DNA of 41,149 nt. It comes from a virus. Location: the IMG/VR virus record IMGVR_UViG_3300042392_000746, positions 1-41,149 of that record. One strand, written 5' to 3'. Below, piece by piece: positions 21,074 to 29,232 of this stretch. Numbering within the stretch: the first letter of the stretch is position 1; each line of letters starts with the position of its first letter. The notes under the pieces were generated by a model. That model worked only from the letters and a program-made list of their open reading frames with translations. It made no database searches and had not been told where the DNA came from. The position numbers were made by a program, and so were the translations under genes.

Positions 21074-22671
21074 TGTTTGCAGCAATCAATGCTTTCTTGA
21101 CAGGCAGTGCGGACTACCTGCTAGCCAAATCCCTGCGCTTCCGGTCTTCTGCGAGTGCGTATTTGAACAGGACTCCTGCTACCACAACCAACCAGAGGAC
21201 TTGGACCTGGAGTGCTTGGGTTAAGCGCGGGATTTTGGGTAGTAGCACTCAGGATTTATTTATAGGAACGTCTGGTGGCGATTTCAATGGCGTTAGAATT
21301 ATTGCTGACCAGATATATGTACAAGACTACCAAGCCAGCGTATACAATATTTTTTGGACAACCACGGCAGTTTATCGCGACCCTGCCGCTTGGTATCATG
21401 TTGTAGTTAATTATGATACAACACAAGCATCATCTACAAATGCAGTATCTATTTGGATTAATGGTACTATTCAAGCCGTAACGTTTACCGCCTCACTTGG
21501 CGCTTATGTTCAAAACAGAACTGGTTTTATAAACACTGCAAGTACTGCCCACTATTTTAGCAATGGCGCTTCAGCACAGTATTACGACGGCGAAATGGCC
21601 GAGATCAACTTCGTAGACGGTCAAGCCCTAGCCCCCACAGCCTTCGGCGCAACAGGCGCCAATAGCCAGTGGCTTCCCAAAGCCTACACGGGCACATACG
21701 GGACCAATGGCTTCTATTTGCCGTTCACGAACACCACCAGCACATCCACTCTAGTAGCAGACTCCAGCGGCAACGCCAACAACTGGACACCCAACAACAT
21801 CAGCCTCACTGCCGGGTCCACATACGACTCCCTGACTGATGTGCCGACACTGACCTCGGCTACGGTGGCGAACTATGCTGTGTTGAACCCCGTAAATCCA
21901 AAAGGTAATTCTACGGTTTCAAACGGTAACTTGACTGAAGTCATAACCACAGTGACCGGTGCGGGCCGAGGGACTACTATTGCCGTAACGTCAGGGAAGT
22001 TCTACGTTGAAGCCACTGCTGTTGGTGGCGGCGCTATGGTAACGGTAGTAGGCATTACAAGCCCATCAGCATCAACGTATCAACTCTATCTAGCCGGTGT
22101 TGGTTATTACAGTAACAACGGTAACAAGTATATTTCAGGTGTTAGTTCTGCTTATGGTACTGCGTGGGCAAGTGCTGGAACATATGTCATAGGCATGGCC
22201 CTAGACGTTGGCGCGGGGACAATTCAATTCTACCTAAACAATGTTGCTCAAGGTAATATCACGCTACCAGCAACGCCTTCTGATGGTTGGATATTTGTAG
22301 CTGATTGGGAGTCTGGCTCTGGTTCCGTAACGTACAACTGGAATTACGGCCAGCAACCATTCGTCTACACCGCCCCCAGCGGTTTCCTCCCACTCAACAC
22401 TTTCAACCTCACGGCAGGCACAGTCACCACCAGCGGCACGTTCACCGGCAACCTCAGCACCGATGGCCCGTTTGTGTTCCTGAACGGCACCCCCACGGCG
22501 ATGACAATCAACGGCAACGCAGTGACCTTCGGAACCCAAGCCGACAAGCTGGCAAACGGCTTTAAGGTGCGCAGCAGTTCAGCAAGCTACAACCTCGTAG
22601 GCAGCAACACTTACGTTGCCACGACTGTCGGGGCTGTGTTCAAATACGAAGACGCTCAATCTAACCCGTAA
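21073..22671 (+). CDS. LamG/SPRY-like fibre or receptor-binding protein
   Basis: The 532-residue protein has a concanavalin-like (LamG) domain in about residues 20-220: SLRFRSSASAYLNRTP, TWTWSAWVKRG, WYHVVVNYD and DGEMAEINFVDGQAL. A second SPRY-like half is seen around 290-440 (GKFYVEATAVGG, YVIGMALDVGAGTIQFYLNN). These folds bind carbohydrates, so the protein may contact host glycans. It starts with a one-base overlap with the preceding stop. Confidence 0.82.
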   Translation: MFAAINAFLTGSADYLLAKSLRFRSSASAYLNRTPATTTNQRTWTWSAWVKRGILGSSTQDLFIGTSGGDFNGVRIIADQIYVQDYQASVYNIFWTTTAVYRDPAAWYHVVVNYDTTQASSTNAVSIWINGTIQAVTFTASLGAYVQNRTGFINTASTAHYFSNGASAQYYDGEMAEINFVDGQALAPTAFGATGANSQWLPKAYTGTYGTNGFYLPFTNTTSTSTLVADSSGNANNWTPNNISLTAGSTYDSLTDVPTLTSATVANYAVLNPVNPKGNSTVSNGNLTEVITTVTGAGRGTTIAVTSGKFYVEATAVGGGAMVTVVGITSPSASTYQLYLAGVGYYSNNGNKYISGVSSAYGTAWASAGTYVIGMALDVGAGTIQFYLNNVAQGNITLPATPSDGWIFVADWESGSGSVTYNWNYGQQPFVYTAPSGFLPLNTFNLTAGTVTTSGTFTGNLSTDGPFVFLNGTPTAMTINGNAVTFGTQADKLANGFKVRSSSASYNLVGSNTYVATTVGAVFKYEDAQSNP

Positions 22672-22679
22672 TACCCGTA

Positions 22680-22711
22680 CTGGTGCGGCTCACCAGGGAA
22701 TCGAAGGATTC
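22680..22711 (+). promoter_or_regulatory. Two small hairpins before the scaffold gene
   Basis: CTGGTG-CGGCT-CACCAG (22680-22696) and GAATC-GAAG-GATTC (22698-22711) are adjacent stems upstream of the scaffold start. The second stem includes the GAAGGA ribosome site (22703-22708). They could tune translation or stabilise the mRNA of the abundant scaffold and capsid genes. Confidence 0.45.
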
Positions 22712-22716
22712 ACACA

Positions 22717-23448
22717 ATGTCTGAAGAAGTACTAGCGGAAGTACCCGCGCCGGAACAGGAAGCCACGGCGGCACCTGAACCCGTAGAAGCACAGCCGGTA
22801 AAGGCGTTCACTCAAGAAGAGTTGGATGCCGCAATAGGAAAGAGGCTCGCACGCGAGCAACGAAAGTGGGAACGAGAGCGGGTAGTTGCTGCCCCTGTCG
22901 TCGCTGCTGATCCCAGACCGGAGCAGTTTGACTCGACTGAATCCTACGCCGATGCATTGGCGATGAAGAAGGCCGAGCAGCTACTCTACGAACGGGATGT
23001 GCAGCGCCAGCAGACAGAAGTTCTCGGTGCTTATCACGACAGGGAAGAAGAGGCAAGGAACAAGTACGATGACTTTGAACAGGTCGCGTACAACCCAAGC
23101 CTCAAGATCACGACCGTGATGGCACAGACGATCCAATCGTCGGATATTGGCCCTGATGTAGCCTACTACCTCGGTGCTAACCCGAAAGAAGCAGATCGTA
23201 TTTCCCGCTTGGCGCCTTATGTGCAAGCCAAAGAGATCGGACGTATCGAGGCCAAACTGGCCTCGGAACCGATGGTCAAAAAGACTTCTAGTGCTCCCCC
23301 GCCTTTTACGCCTGTCACGGCCAGCAGCAAGGGCGCATCGACCTACGATACAACTGATCCCCGCTCCATCAAGTCGATGAGCACTTCAGAATGGATCGCA
23401 GCCGACCGCGCTCGACAGGTGAAGAAGATGGAAGCACGCCTCCGCTAG
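22717..23448 (+). CDS. Scaffolding protein
   Basis: The 243-residue protein is acidic and helical. It has a Pro/Ala/Glu-rich start, FTQEELDAAIGKRLAREQRKWERER (a common scaffold signature) and a C-terminal basic helix (RARQVKKMEARLR) that may contact the capsid protein. It directly precedes the capsid gene, the usual order. It should guide procapsid assembly and then be released. Confidence 0.88.
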   Translation: MSEEVLAEVPAPEQEATAAPEPVEAQPVKAFTQEELDAAIGKRLAREQRKWERERVVAAPVVAADPRPEQFDSTESYADALAMKKAEQLLYERDVQRQQTEVLGAYHDREEEARNKYDDFEQVAYNPSLKITTVMAQTIQSSDIGPDVAYYLGANPKEADRISRLAPYVQAKEIGRIEAKLASEPMVKKTSSAPPPFTPVTASSKGASTYDTTDPRSIKSMSTSEWIAADRARQVKKMEARLR

Positions 23449-23476
23449 TTTTTAACCCTGAAAGGAATGTTAGGTC

Positions 23477-23529
23477 ATGTCAAACTCGATTCTTACCATC
23501 GACATGATCACCCGGAAAGCTCTGGAGAT
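23477..23529 (+). CDS. Major capsid protein, exon 1
   Basis: AAAGGA lies 10 nt upstream of this ATG. The exon gives MSNSILTIDMITRKALE plus the first two bases of an isoleucine codon. SILTIDMITR.AL is the standard start of P22-like and related capsid proteins. In unspliced RNA the frame stops after 19 residues (stop 23534-23536), so full capsid protein needs removal of the intron. Joining 23529 to 24286 gives KALEI-LENNLV, restoring both frame and family spacing; the joined length is 402 aa. Confidence 0.92.
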
Positions 23530-24285
23530 TAACTAATCGGTCTCCCCTGACGGCAACGTCAAGAAAAAAATTGTGTGAATTCGGTGGACGTCATGTAGAA
23601 TGATTACATGAAAATACCGAGCCAAGCCAAAGAAGAAGGTAATACGGAACTTGACGAAGCAACACGGGCTAAGAACCGTGAAGCGGCTGCTAGGTACCGT
23701 GAACGTAACCGGGAAGTCTTCAATCAGCGAATGCGCGATTGGCGAGCCAACAACCGAGAGAAGTCTCGGGAACACTCTCGCGAATGGCGCAACCGAAAGA
23801 TTGCAAATGGAACGCCAGAAGAAGTAACCGCCATGCGGCTTGCTGAAGCTGAAAAGACCAAGCGCAATCAGGACAAGCAACGAGAAGCAGTGTATGGCGC
23901 CTACGGCGGCTACAAATGCAACTGTTGCGGTGAAGCTGAGAAGATGTTCTTGTCAATAGACCACGTGCACAATGACGGGGCCGACATGAGAAAAGCCAAG
24001 TTGTACTCCGGTAGCGGAACAGGCTTTTATCTGTGGCTCGTCAAGAACAAGTTCCCTGAGGGGTTCCAAGTTCTGTGCATGAACTGTCAAATTGGCAAGC
24101 ACAAAAACGGCGGCGTTTGCCCTCATCAGCGGAAGGTGTAACGACTATCCCGAAAGGGAGTACAGCCAAGTGGCTGGAAGCGCACAACCCCTAGCAATAG
24201 GGTGAAGAGATAGTCTGCTCTGCATGGTGACATGCAGCAGCCCGAAAGGGCGGTTCAAGCCTAACGACCTTGAGCGAACACATGG
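23530..24285 (+). ncRNA. Group I self-splicing intron in the major capsid gene
   Basis: The intron catalyses its own removal. P1 pairs exon GGAGAU (ending 23529) with GUCUCC (from 23540), putting a U-G wobble at the 5' splice site. P2 is TGACG-GCAA-CGTCA (23548-23561). P3 pairs TTGTGTG (23571-23577) with CGCACAA (24181-24187). P7 pairs GACTA (24143-24147) with TAGTC (24211-24215). P8 is CCCTA-GCAA-TAGGG (24189-24202) and P9 CTGCATG-GTGA-CATGCAG (24220-24237). Extra GAAA-loop stems lie at 24148-24159 and 24240-24251. The last base is G. Stems between P7 and P3 suggest subgroup IA. The HNH gene sits between P3 and P7, in the P4-P6 region. Confidence 0.93.
23608..24141 (+). CDS. HNH homing endonuclease in the intron
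   Basis: The 177-residue protein has an Arg-rich N-terminus (residues about 20-65, three RxxN/RxW-like repeats) that should grip DNA, then an HNH nuclease with zinc ligands: KCNCCG (104-107), SIDHVHNDGADMRK (119-129), LCMNCQIGKHKNGG (156-169) and CPH (171-173). It should cut intron-less capsid alleles at the insertion site, letting repair copy the intron. Its stop codon ends one base before P7, so its mRNA overlaps the ribozyme core. No good ribosome site precedes the ATG, suggesting low translation. Confidence 0.93.
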   Translation: MKIPSQAKEEGNTELDEATRAKNREAAARYRERNREVFNQRMRDWRANNREKSREHSREWRNRKIANGTPEEVTAMRLAEAEKTKRNQDKQREAVYGAYGGYKCNCCGEAEKMFLSIDHVHNDGADMRKAKLYSGSGTGFYLWLVKNKFPEGFQVLCMNCQIGKHKNGGVCPHQRKV

Positions 24286-25441
24286 CCTAGAGAACAACCT
24301 GGTGCTCACCCGCAACGTCAACCGCCAATACGACGACTCGTTCGCCGTTGAAGGTGCAAAGATCGGCTCCACCCTGCGCATTCGTCTGCCCGACCGTGCT
24401 CTGGTGACCGATGGCGCCGCCCTGCAAGTTCAGGACGACAACGAGCAGTTCACCACGCTGACGGTCGCAAGCCAGAAGCACATTGGTGTCAACTTCACAT
24501 CTGCTGAACTGACCATGCAGTTGGACGACTTCGCGGAACGGGTTCTCAAACCCCGTATCTCGCAGTTGGCCTCCAGCATCGACGCTGATGTCGCCAACTC
24601 CTACAAGTCGATCTTCTCGACTGTTGGTACGCCTGGCACCACGCCGTCCACCTCGCTGGTTCTGCTGCAAGGCAACCAGAAGCTGAACGAGTACGCTGCT
24701 CCTATGAACGACCGCTACGCAACGGTGAACCCCGCCGCCAATGCGAACTTGGTCGAGGGCATGAAAGGCTTCTTCAACCCAACGTCTACTATCAGCCGGC
24801 AATTCACCGCAGGCATGATGGGCACTGGCGTTCTGGGCTACGACGAAGTCAACATGTCGCAGTCGATTGGGAACCACACCACTGGGTCACGCGCCGGCAC
24901 CACCTTGGTCAATGCAACGACCTTCACCCAAGGTCAGGCCACCATCACTCTGGACGGCTTTACCAGCGACACTACCGTTACTGTTGGTGATGTGTTCACG
25001 ATTGCTGGTGTGTACAGCGTCAACCCGCAGACCCGCCAATCGACCGGCAGTTTGCAGCAGTTTGTGGTGACCGTTGCCCAGACCGCATCCGGCGCTGACA
25101 TGGCAAACATGGCAATTTCGCCGCCCATGTACACCTCCAGCAACGCGCTGGCAACCATTGACGCCTTCCCTGCGAACAACGCAGCGGTCACTTTCGTCGG
25201 CGCGGCCTCCACGGGCTACCCGCAGAATCTGATCTACCAGAAGAATGCGATCACGTTTGCTACAGCTGACCTCTTGCTGCCGCAGGGCGTGGACATGGCT
25301 TCGCGCCAGGTCCATAACGGCATCTCGATGCGTATTGTTCGTCAGTACGACATCAACAATGACCGTATGCCTTGTCGTATCGACGTTCTGTACGGGTACA
25401 GCGTCATCCGTCCGCAAATGGCCGTGCGCCTCTGGGGCTAA
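24286..25441 (+). CDS. Major capsid protein, exon 2
   Basis: This exon encodes the rest of the shell protein. It reads on as LENNLVLTRNVNRQYDDSF, then AKIGSTLRIRLPDRA, DNEQFTTLTVASQKHIGV and DDFAERVLKPRISQLASSID, matching the P22-type (HK97-fold) capsid family. The spliced length of 402 residues is normal. A start at 24224 lies inside the intron and is not used. The 3' splice site after G24285 is the only choice that keeps the frame, uses a terminal G and keeps the usual NVNRQYDD spacing. Confidence 0.95.
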
Positions 25442-25494
25442 CTTGAGATGGGGCTTTGGCCCTGTTTCAACCATCTTCTTAAAAGGAAATTATC

Positions 25495-25926
25495 ATGGCT
25501 CTCCCTAATGGTTCTGGCGGTTACCAACTCGGTGACGGCAACACTGGCGAAATTCTGTTTGTTGCGCAACCCACGCCAACTTCAATTGCTGCCGGCAACG
25601 CTACGTTGACTGCGGCTCAGTTGGCGACTAAGATTCTTCTTGGCTCGCCAGGCACCAGCGCAGCAGCGTACACGCTGCCGACTGCTGCTTTGATGGACGC
25701 TGCGTTCCCCAGCATGCCCAACAATTCGTCTTTTGACTTCACCGTGATCAACGTTGATGGCTCAAGCTCCGGCGTCATCACGATGACCGCAACCGCAGGT
25801 ACGGGTTGGACGATTGGCACTTCTGGGTCGCAAGGCCTTATGACTGTTGCTGCTACCGCAGGCACCTCAATTAGCTTCCGCGCTCGCAAAACGGGCGATG
25901 CTACTTGGGCGTTGTACCGCCTCTAA
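25495..25926 (+). CDS. 143-aa head-associated protein, decoration candidate
   Basis: A ribosome site AAAAGGAA precedes the ATG. The product starts MALPNGSGGYQLGDGN and is rich in Ala, Thr, Gly and Ser; short beta strands such as FDFTVINVDGSS, VITMTATAGTGW and SISFRARKTG dominate. Position right after the capsid gene suggests a decoration or head-stabilising protein. It resembles the 16266-16670 product in style only. Confidence 0.75.
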   Translation: MALPNGSGGYQLGDGNTGEILFVAQPTPTSIAAGNATLTAAQLATKILLGSPGTSAAAYTLPTAALMDAAFPSMPNNSSFDFTVINVDGSSSGVITMTATAGTGWTIGTSGSQGLMTVAATAGTSISFRARKTGDATWALYRL

Positions 25927-25937
25927 TTGAGGCACTC

Positions 25938-25966
25938 CCCTCCTGTGCTCACAAGGCGCAGGAGGG
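25938..25966 (+). terminator. Strong hairpin after the capsid genes
   Basis: CCCTCCTGTGC pairs with GCGCAGGAGGG (11 bp, one G-U) around a 7-nt loop. No U run follows, only CCAAATTCT, so it may be a rho-assisted or partial terminator, or a processing site that lowers expression of the downstream tail genes. Confidence 0.6.
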
Positions 25967-25986
25967 CCAAATTCTAGGGGCGATCT

Positions 25987-26142
25987 GTGGTAATCTATCT
26001 GAAGCACCCTGTACACGGCACCAAGGTTGCTATGGCAGAACTTGAGGCCGAGCAAGACGAAAAGAACGGCTGGGTAAGGTATACTCCGGGCGAGCAGGCA
26101 CCAGTGAATGAACTGAGGCGCCGTCGCAAGGAGTCTGAATGA
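25987..26142 (+). CDS. 51-aa conserved small phage protein (YLKHP..GTKVA type)
   Basis: It starts at a GTG and its TGA overlaps the next ATG as ATGA. The product reads VIYLKHPVHGTKVAMAELEAEQDEKNGW, then RYTPGE, and ends with an Arg run. I recognise this pattern from podovirus virion blocks between capsid and gp4-like genes. It is too short for default gene callers. Role unknown. Confidence 0.85.
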   Translation: MVIYLKHPVHGTKVAMAELEAEQDEKNGWVRYTPGEQAPVNELRRRRKESE

Positions 26143-26852
26143 CCACCACTGCCGGGGACCAGATCAACGGGGCGCTGCGCCTGATCGGCCAACTAGCCGA
26201 GGGTGAGACGCCTTCCGCTGCTACGTCCCAGGACGCGCTCACTGCCATGAATCAGATGATTGATTCGTGGAGCACTGAACGTCTGGCGGTGTTCAGCACC
26301 CAAGACCAAGTGTTCAGTTGGCCTCCCGGCGCTATCAGCCGCACGCTTGGCCCGACCGGCGACTTTGTTGGCAACCGGCCAATTCTGCTAGACGACTCGA
26401 CGTACTTTCGCGATCCCGCGAACAACATCTCGTTTGGCATCAAGATTCTCAACCAGCAGCAGTACAACGGTATTGCGGTAAAGACTGTGACCAGCACCTA
26501 CCCACAGGTGATCTGGGTCAACATGACCTACCCCGACATCGAGATGTACATCTACCCGGTGCCAACCAAAGTGTTGGAGTGGCACTTTGTCTCGGTGTCT
26601 GAGTTGACCCAGCCGGCCACGCTGGCGACGGTGTTGTCCTTCCCGCCAGGCTATCTGCGGGCGTTCCGGTACTGCCTGGCCTGTGAGATCGCTGCTGAGT
26701 TTGGTGTCGAGCCATCGCCGCAAGTCTCGCGGATCGCCATGACATCCAAGCGCAACTTGAAGCGCATCAACAACCCGGATGACATCATGTCGCTGCCGTA
26801 CAGCATCGTAGCTTCTAGACAAAGATATAATATTTTTGCAGGAAACTACTAA
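26139..26852 (+). CDS. P22 gp4-like tail accessory factor
   Basis: The 237-residue protein has DQINGALRLIGQLAEGETP and ALTAMNQMIDSWS at the N-terminus, typical of gp4-type head-completion factors. A C-terminal CLACEIAAEFG and SKRNLKRIN add helical portal-binding segments. In P22, gp4 binds the portal and starts tail assembly; the next gene is gp10-like, as in P22. It ends in TAA directly before the unusual start of that gene. Confidence 0.88.
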   Translation: MTTTAGDQINGALRLIGQLAEGETPSAATSQDALTAMNQMIDSWSTERLAVFSTQDQVFSWPPGAISRTLGPTGDFVGNRPILLDDSTYFRDPANNISFGIKILNQQQYNGIAVKTVTSTYPQVIWVNMTYPDIEMYIYPVPTKVLEWHFVSVSELTQPATLATVLSFPPGYLRAFRYCLACEIAAEFGVEPSPQVSRIAMTSKRNLKRINNPDDIMSLPYSIVASRQRYNIFAGNY

Positions 26853-26854
26853 GT

Positions 26855-26884
26855 ATGTTTAACCTGCCTGGAGCCGGAAATTAA
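26855..26884 (+). CDS. Nine-codon minicistron before the gp10-like gene
   Basis: ATG TTT AAC ... AAT TAA gives a nine-residue peptide MFNLPGAGN. Its stop codon overlaps the proposed ATT start of the next gene (ATTAA). It may couple translation to that gene or be the relic of an original start that lost frame. No independent function is expected. Confidence 0.35.
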   Translation: MFNLPGAGN

Positions 26885-28529
26885 GACCCCCATTCTAGGG
26901 CAGTCATACGTTGCCCGCAGCATCAACGCTGCGGACAACAGGCTCGTCAACCTGTTCCCCGAAGCCATCCCTGATGGCGGCAAGGAAGCCGGGTTCTTGA
27001 ACCGCGCCCCAGGATTGCAGTTCCTCCAGACGGTCGGCACCGGGCCTATCCGGGGTTTGTGGGCGCACCAGACCAACGGGACGGACTTCTATGTTGTCTC
27101 GGGCATTCAGGTCTTCAAGCTCACCAGCACAACGGCAACGCCTGAACTGATTGGCTATGTGTCGGGCACAGGCCCAGTGTCCATCGCGGACAACGGCACC
27201 ACCCTATTCTTTGCCTGCAACGGTCCTAGCTACACCTACCACGAACCAACAGGCTCGTTTGATGCGATCACCAGCCCCGACTTTGCCGGCGCTGTCACTG
27301 TCGCGTACATCGACCAACTGTTTGTCTTCAATGAGCCAAACAGTCAGAACCTGTGGTCTGTGGTCACGCAGACCCTGACCACGCCACCGGTGCAGATATA
27401 CCCGCTGGTGTTCGACCCGCTGACGGTCGCCCCTGCGGATGGCTCTCCTGACGGTGTGGTGGCGATCAACGTAGACCACCGGCAGATGTGGGTGTTTGGT
27501 ACTGACTCGGTCGAAGTTTGGTACAACGCTGGGCTTACCGGATTCCCGCTGACGCCTGTCCAAGGCGCGTTCAACGAGATCGGTTGTGCGGCTCCCTACT
27601 CGGTTGCCAAGCTCGACAATGCGCTGTTCTGGCTGGGCACTGACGCTCGCGGGCAGGGCATCGTCTACAAGAACAACGGCTACAGCGGCGTCAGGGTCTC
27701 GACCCACGCCATCGAGTACGCCATTGCCCAGTATGGCAACATCTCTGACGCGGTAGCCTACACCTACCAGCAAGAGGGCCACGCCTTCTACGTCCTGAAC
27801 TTCCCGTCTGCCAGCAAGACCTGGGTCTACGATGTGTCGGTGCAAGCCTGGCACGAACGCGCCAGCGGCGATGAGGGCCAGTACCGGCACCGGTCGAACT
27901 GCCAGTGCAACTTCGGTGGCACGATCATCGTTGGCGACTTTGAGAACGGCAACATCTACGCTTTTGATCTGGATGTCTACGCCGACAACGGTCAGATTCA
28001 GCGGTGGCTGCGGTCATGGCGGGCGCTGCCGACCGGCCAGAACAACCTGAAGCGCACGGCACATCACTCGCTGCAACTTGACGCTGAGTCTGGCGTCGGG
28101 CTGAACGGGATCGACCCCTCTACGCCGCTGGAACCTTTGTTGGCTGAAACATACGTCGACACTTATCTTACGTCAGAAGCAAGCGACCGCATAATAAGCG
28201 AAGCAGACGATTACATTACAGCCTCGCTACTAGGTGGGGAAGAAGACTTATTGACGGAATCCGGGGAAGACCTTTTGGTTACGGTTGCTACAGTCCAAGG
28301 TGTCAACCCGCAAGCCATGCTGCGCTGGTCGGACGATGGCGGGCACACCTGGTCAAACGAGCACTGGCGCTCGATGGGCGCTATTGGTCAGTACGGTTAC
28401 CGCACCATCTGGCGCCGCCTTGGTATGACCGAAAAGCTCCGGGACCGGGTCTACGAGGTCTCAGGCACTGACCCGGTGAAGATCGCCATCATGGGCGCTG
28501 AACTGTTCATCACCCCGACCAATGCTTAA
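26880..28529 (+). CDS. P22 gp10-like packaged-DNA stabilisation/tail hub protein
   Basis: The open frame has no ATG or GTG that keeps the conserved start. Reading from the ATT at 26880 gives KTPILGQSYVARSINAADNR and NLFPEAIPDGGKE, which looks like the normal start of gp10-like proteins; GGAG lies 6 nt before it. The first usual start (TTG 26997) would drop 39 conserved residues. The protein of about 549 residues then has beta-propeller-like repeats (VGTGPIRGLW, INVDHRQMWVFGTDSVEVWYN). In P22 gp10 follows gp4 on the portal and carries the spikes. Confidence 0.85.
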   Translation: MKTPILGQSYVARSINAADNRLVNLFPEAIPDGGKEAGFLNRAPGLQFLQTVGTGPIRGLWAHQTNGTDFYVVSGIQVFKLTSTTATPELIGYVSGTGPVSIADNGTTLFFACNGPSYTYHEPTGSFDAITSPDFAGAVTVAYIDQLFVFNEPNSQNLWSVVTQTLTTPPVQIYPLVFDPLTVAPADGSPDGVVAINVDHRQMWVFGTDSVEVWYNAGLTGFPLTPVQGAFNEIGCAAPYSVAKLDNALFWLGTDARGQGIVYKNNGYSGVRVSTHAIEYAIAQYGNISDAVAYTYQQEGHAFYVLNFPSASKTWVYDVSVQAWHERASGDEGQYRHRSNCQCNFGGTIIVGDFENGNIYAFDLDVYADNGQIQRWLRSWRALPTGQNNLKRTAHHSLQLDAESGVGLNGIDPSTPLEPLLAETYVDTYLTSEASDRIISEADDYITASLLGGEEDLLTESGEDLLVTVATVQGVNPQAMLRWSDDGGHTWSNEHWRSMGAIGQYGYRTIWRRLGMTEKLRDRVYEVSGTDPVKIAIMGAELFITPTNA

Positions 28530-29232
28530 TCTCACCCAAGTCCCGGCGCCGCGTGTGCCCATCGTTGACAGCAACACAGGTCTGGTGTCGACGGAGTGGT
28601 TTCGGTTCTTCAACGGGCTGTACGCAATTGTTGGGGAAAACCAGAACACCCTTCAGCCAGTCAACGGCGGCACGGGCTTGTCGGCCATACCGACGAATGG
28701 CCAACTGCTCATTGGCAACGCTGTCGGGTACACACTCAACACACTGACGCCAGGCGCTGGCATTGGGGTGACCAACGCCGCTGGCAGCATCACCCTTGCC
28801 AACACGGGCGTTCTGTCTTGGGCTGGCGGCGTCACCGGCCTGACCCCGGCTGCGCCAACCACCGGCGCGGTCACCCTAGCCGGCGTCCTTAACGTTGCAA
28901 GCGGCGGCACCAGTGCGTCCACAGCTAGCATCGTCTCGTTCAACAATATTACCGGCTACAGCGCCGCTGGCGCTACCGGCACGACCAGCACAAACCTGGT
29001 TTTTTCTGCGTCTCCGGTATTTTCTGGAAGCGTTGGTATCGGCGCAACGCCAGCCGCATCCGCCGTGCTGGATGCACAATCAACCACCCAAGGCGTGCGT
29101 TTCCCCAACATGACCACAACGCAGAAGAACGCCATCAGCGCTCCTGCCGCCGGTCTGGTGATCTTTGATACCACGCTTGCCAAACTCTGCGTTTACTCTG
29201 GCGCGGCCTGGCAAACCATTACATCCGTCTAA
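28522..29232 (+). CDS. Tail-fibre-like protein, short
   Basis: The N-terminus reads LTQVPAPRVPIVDSNTGLV then EWFRFFNGLYAIV, a common phage fibre or tail adaptor start. Residues 105-165 hold the modules GVTGLTPAAPTTGAVTLAG and [19 protein letters not shown], also present in the 30964-32136 fibre. The C-terminus (GVRFPNMTTTQKNAISAPAAG) is a frequent fibre end. It overlaps the gp10-like gene by 8 nt. It probably forms part of the fibre complex. Confidence 0.8.
   Translation: MLNLTQVPAPRVPIVDSNTGLVSTEWFRFFNGLYAIVGENQNTLQPVNGGTGLSAIPTNGQLLIGNAVGYTLNTLTPGAGIGVTNAAGSITLANTGVLSWAGGVTGLTPAAPTTGAVTLAGVLNVASGGTSASTASIVSFNNITGYSAAGATGTTSTNLVFSASPVFSGSVGIGATPAASAVLDAQSTTQGVRFPNMTTTQKNAISAPAAGLVIFDTTLAKLCVYSGAAWQTITSV

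Noticed and set aside
22680-22711. tRNA-like element
   Set aside because: Two adjacent small hairpins occur, but no acceptor stem, anticodon arm or T-loop consensus can be drawn.
24224-24285. ATG start for the downstream capsid frame
   Set aside because: These codons lie inside the intron P9 region and do not resemble any capsid N-terminus; exon 1 supplies the conserved start.
25445-25480. Terminator directly after the capsid gene
   Set aside because: Only a short GGGC/GCCC stem with a loose outer GATGG/CCATC pairing is present, without a T run; the hairpin at 25938 is far stronger.
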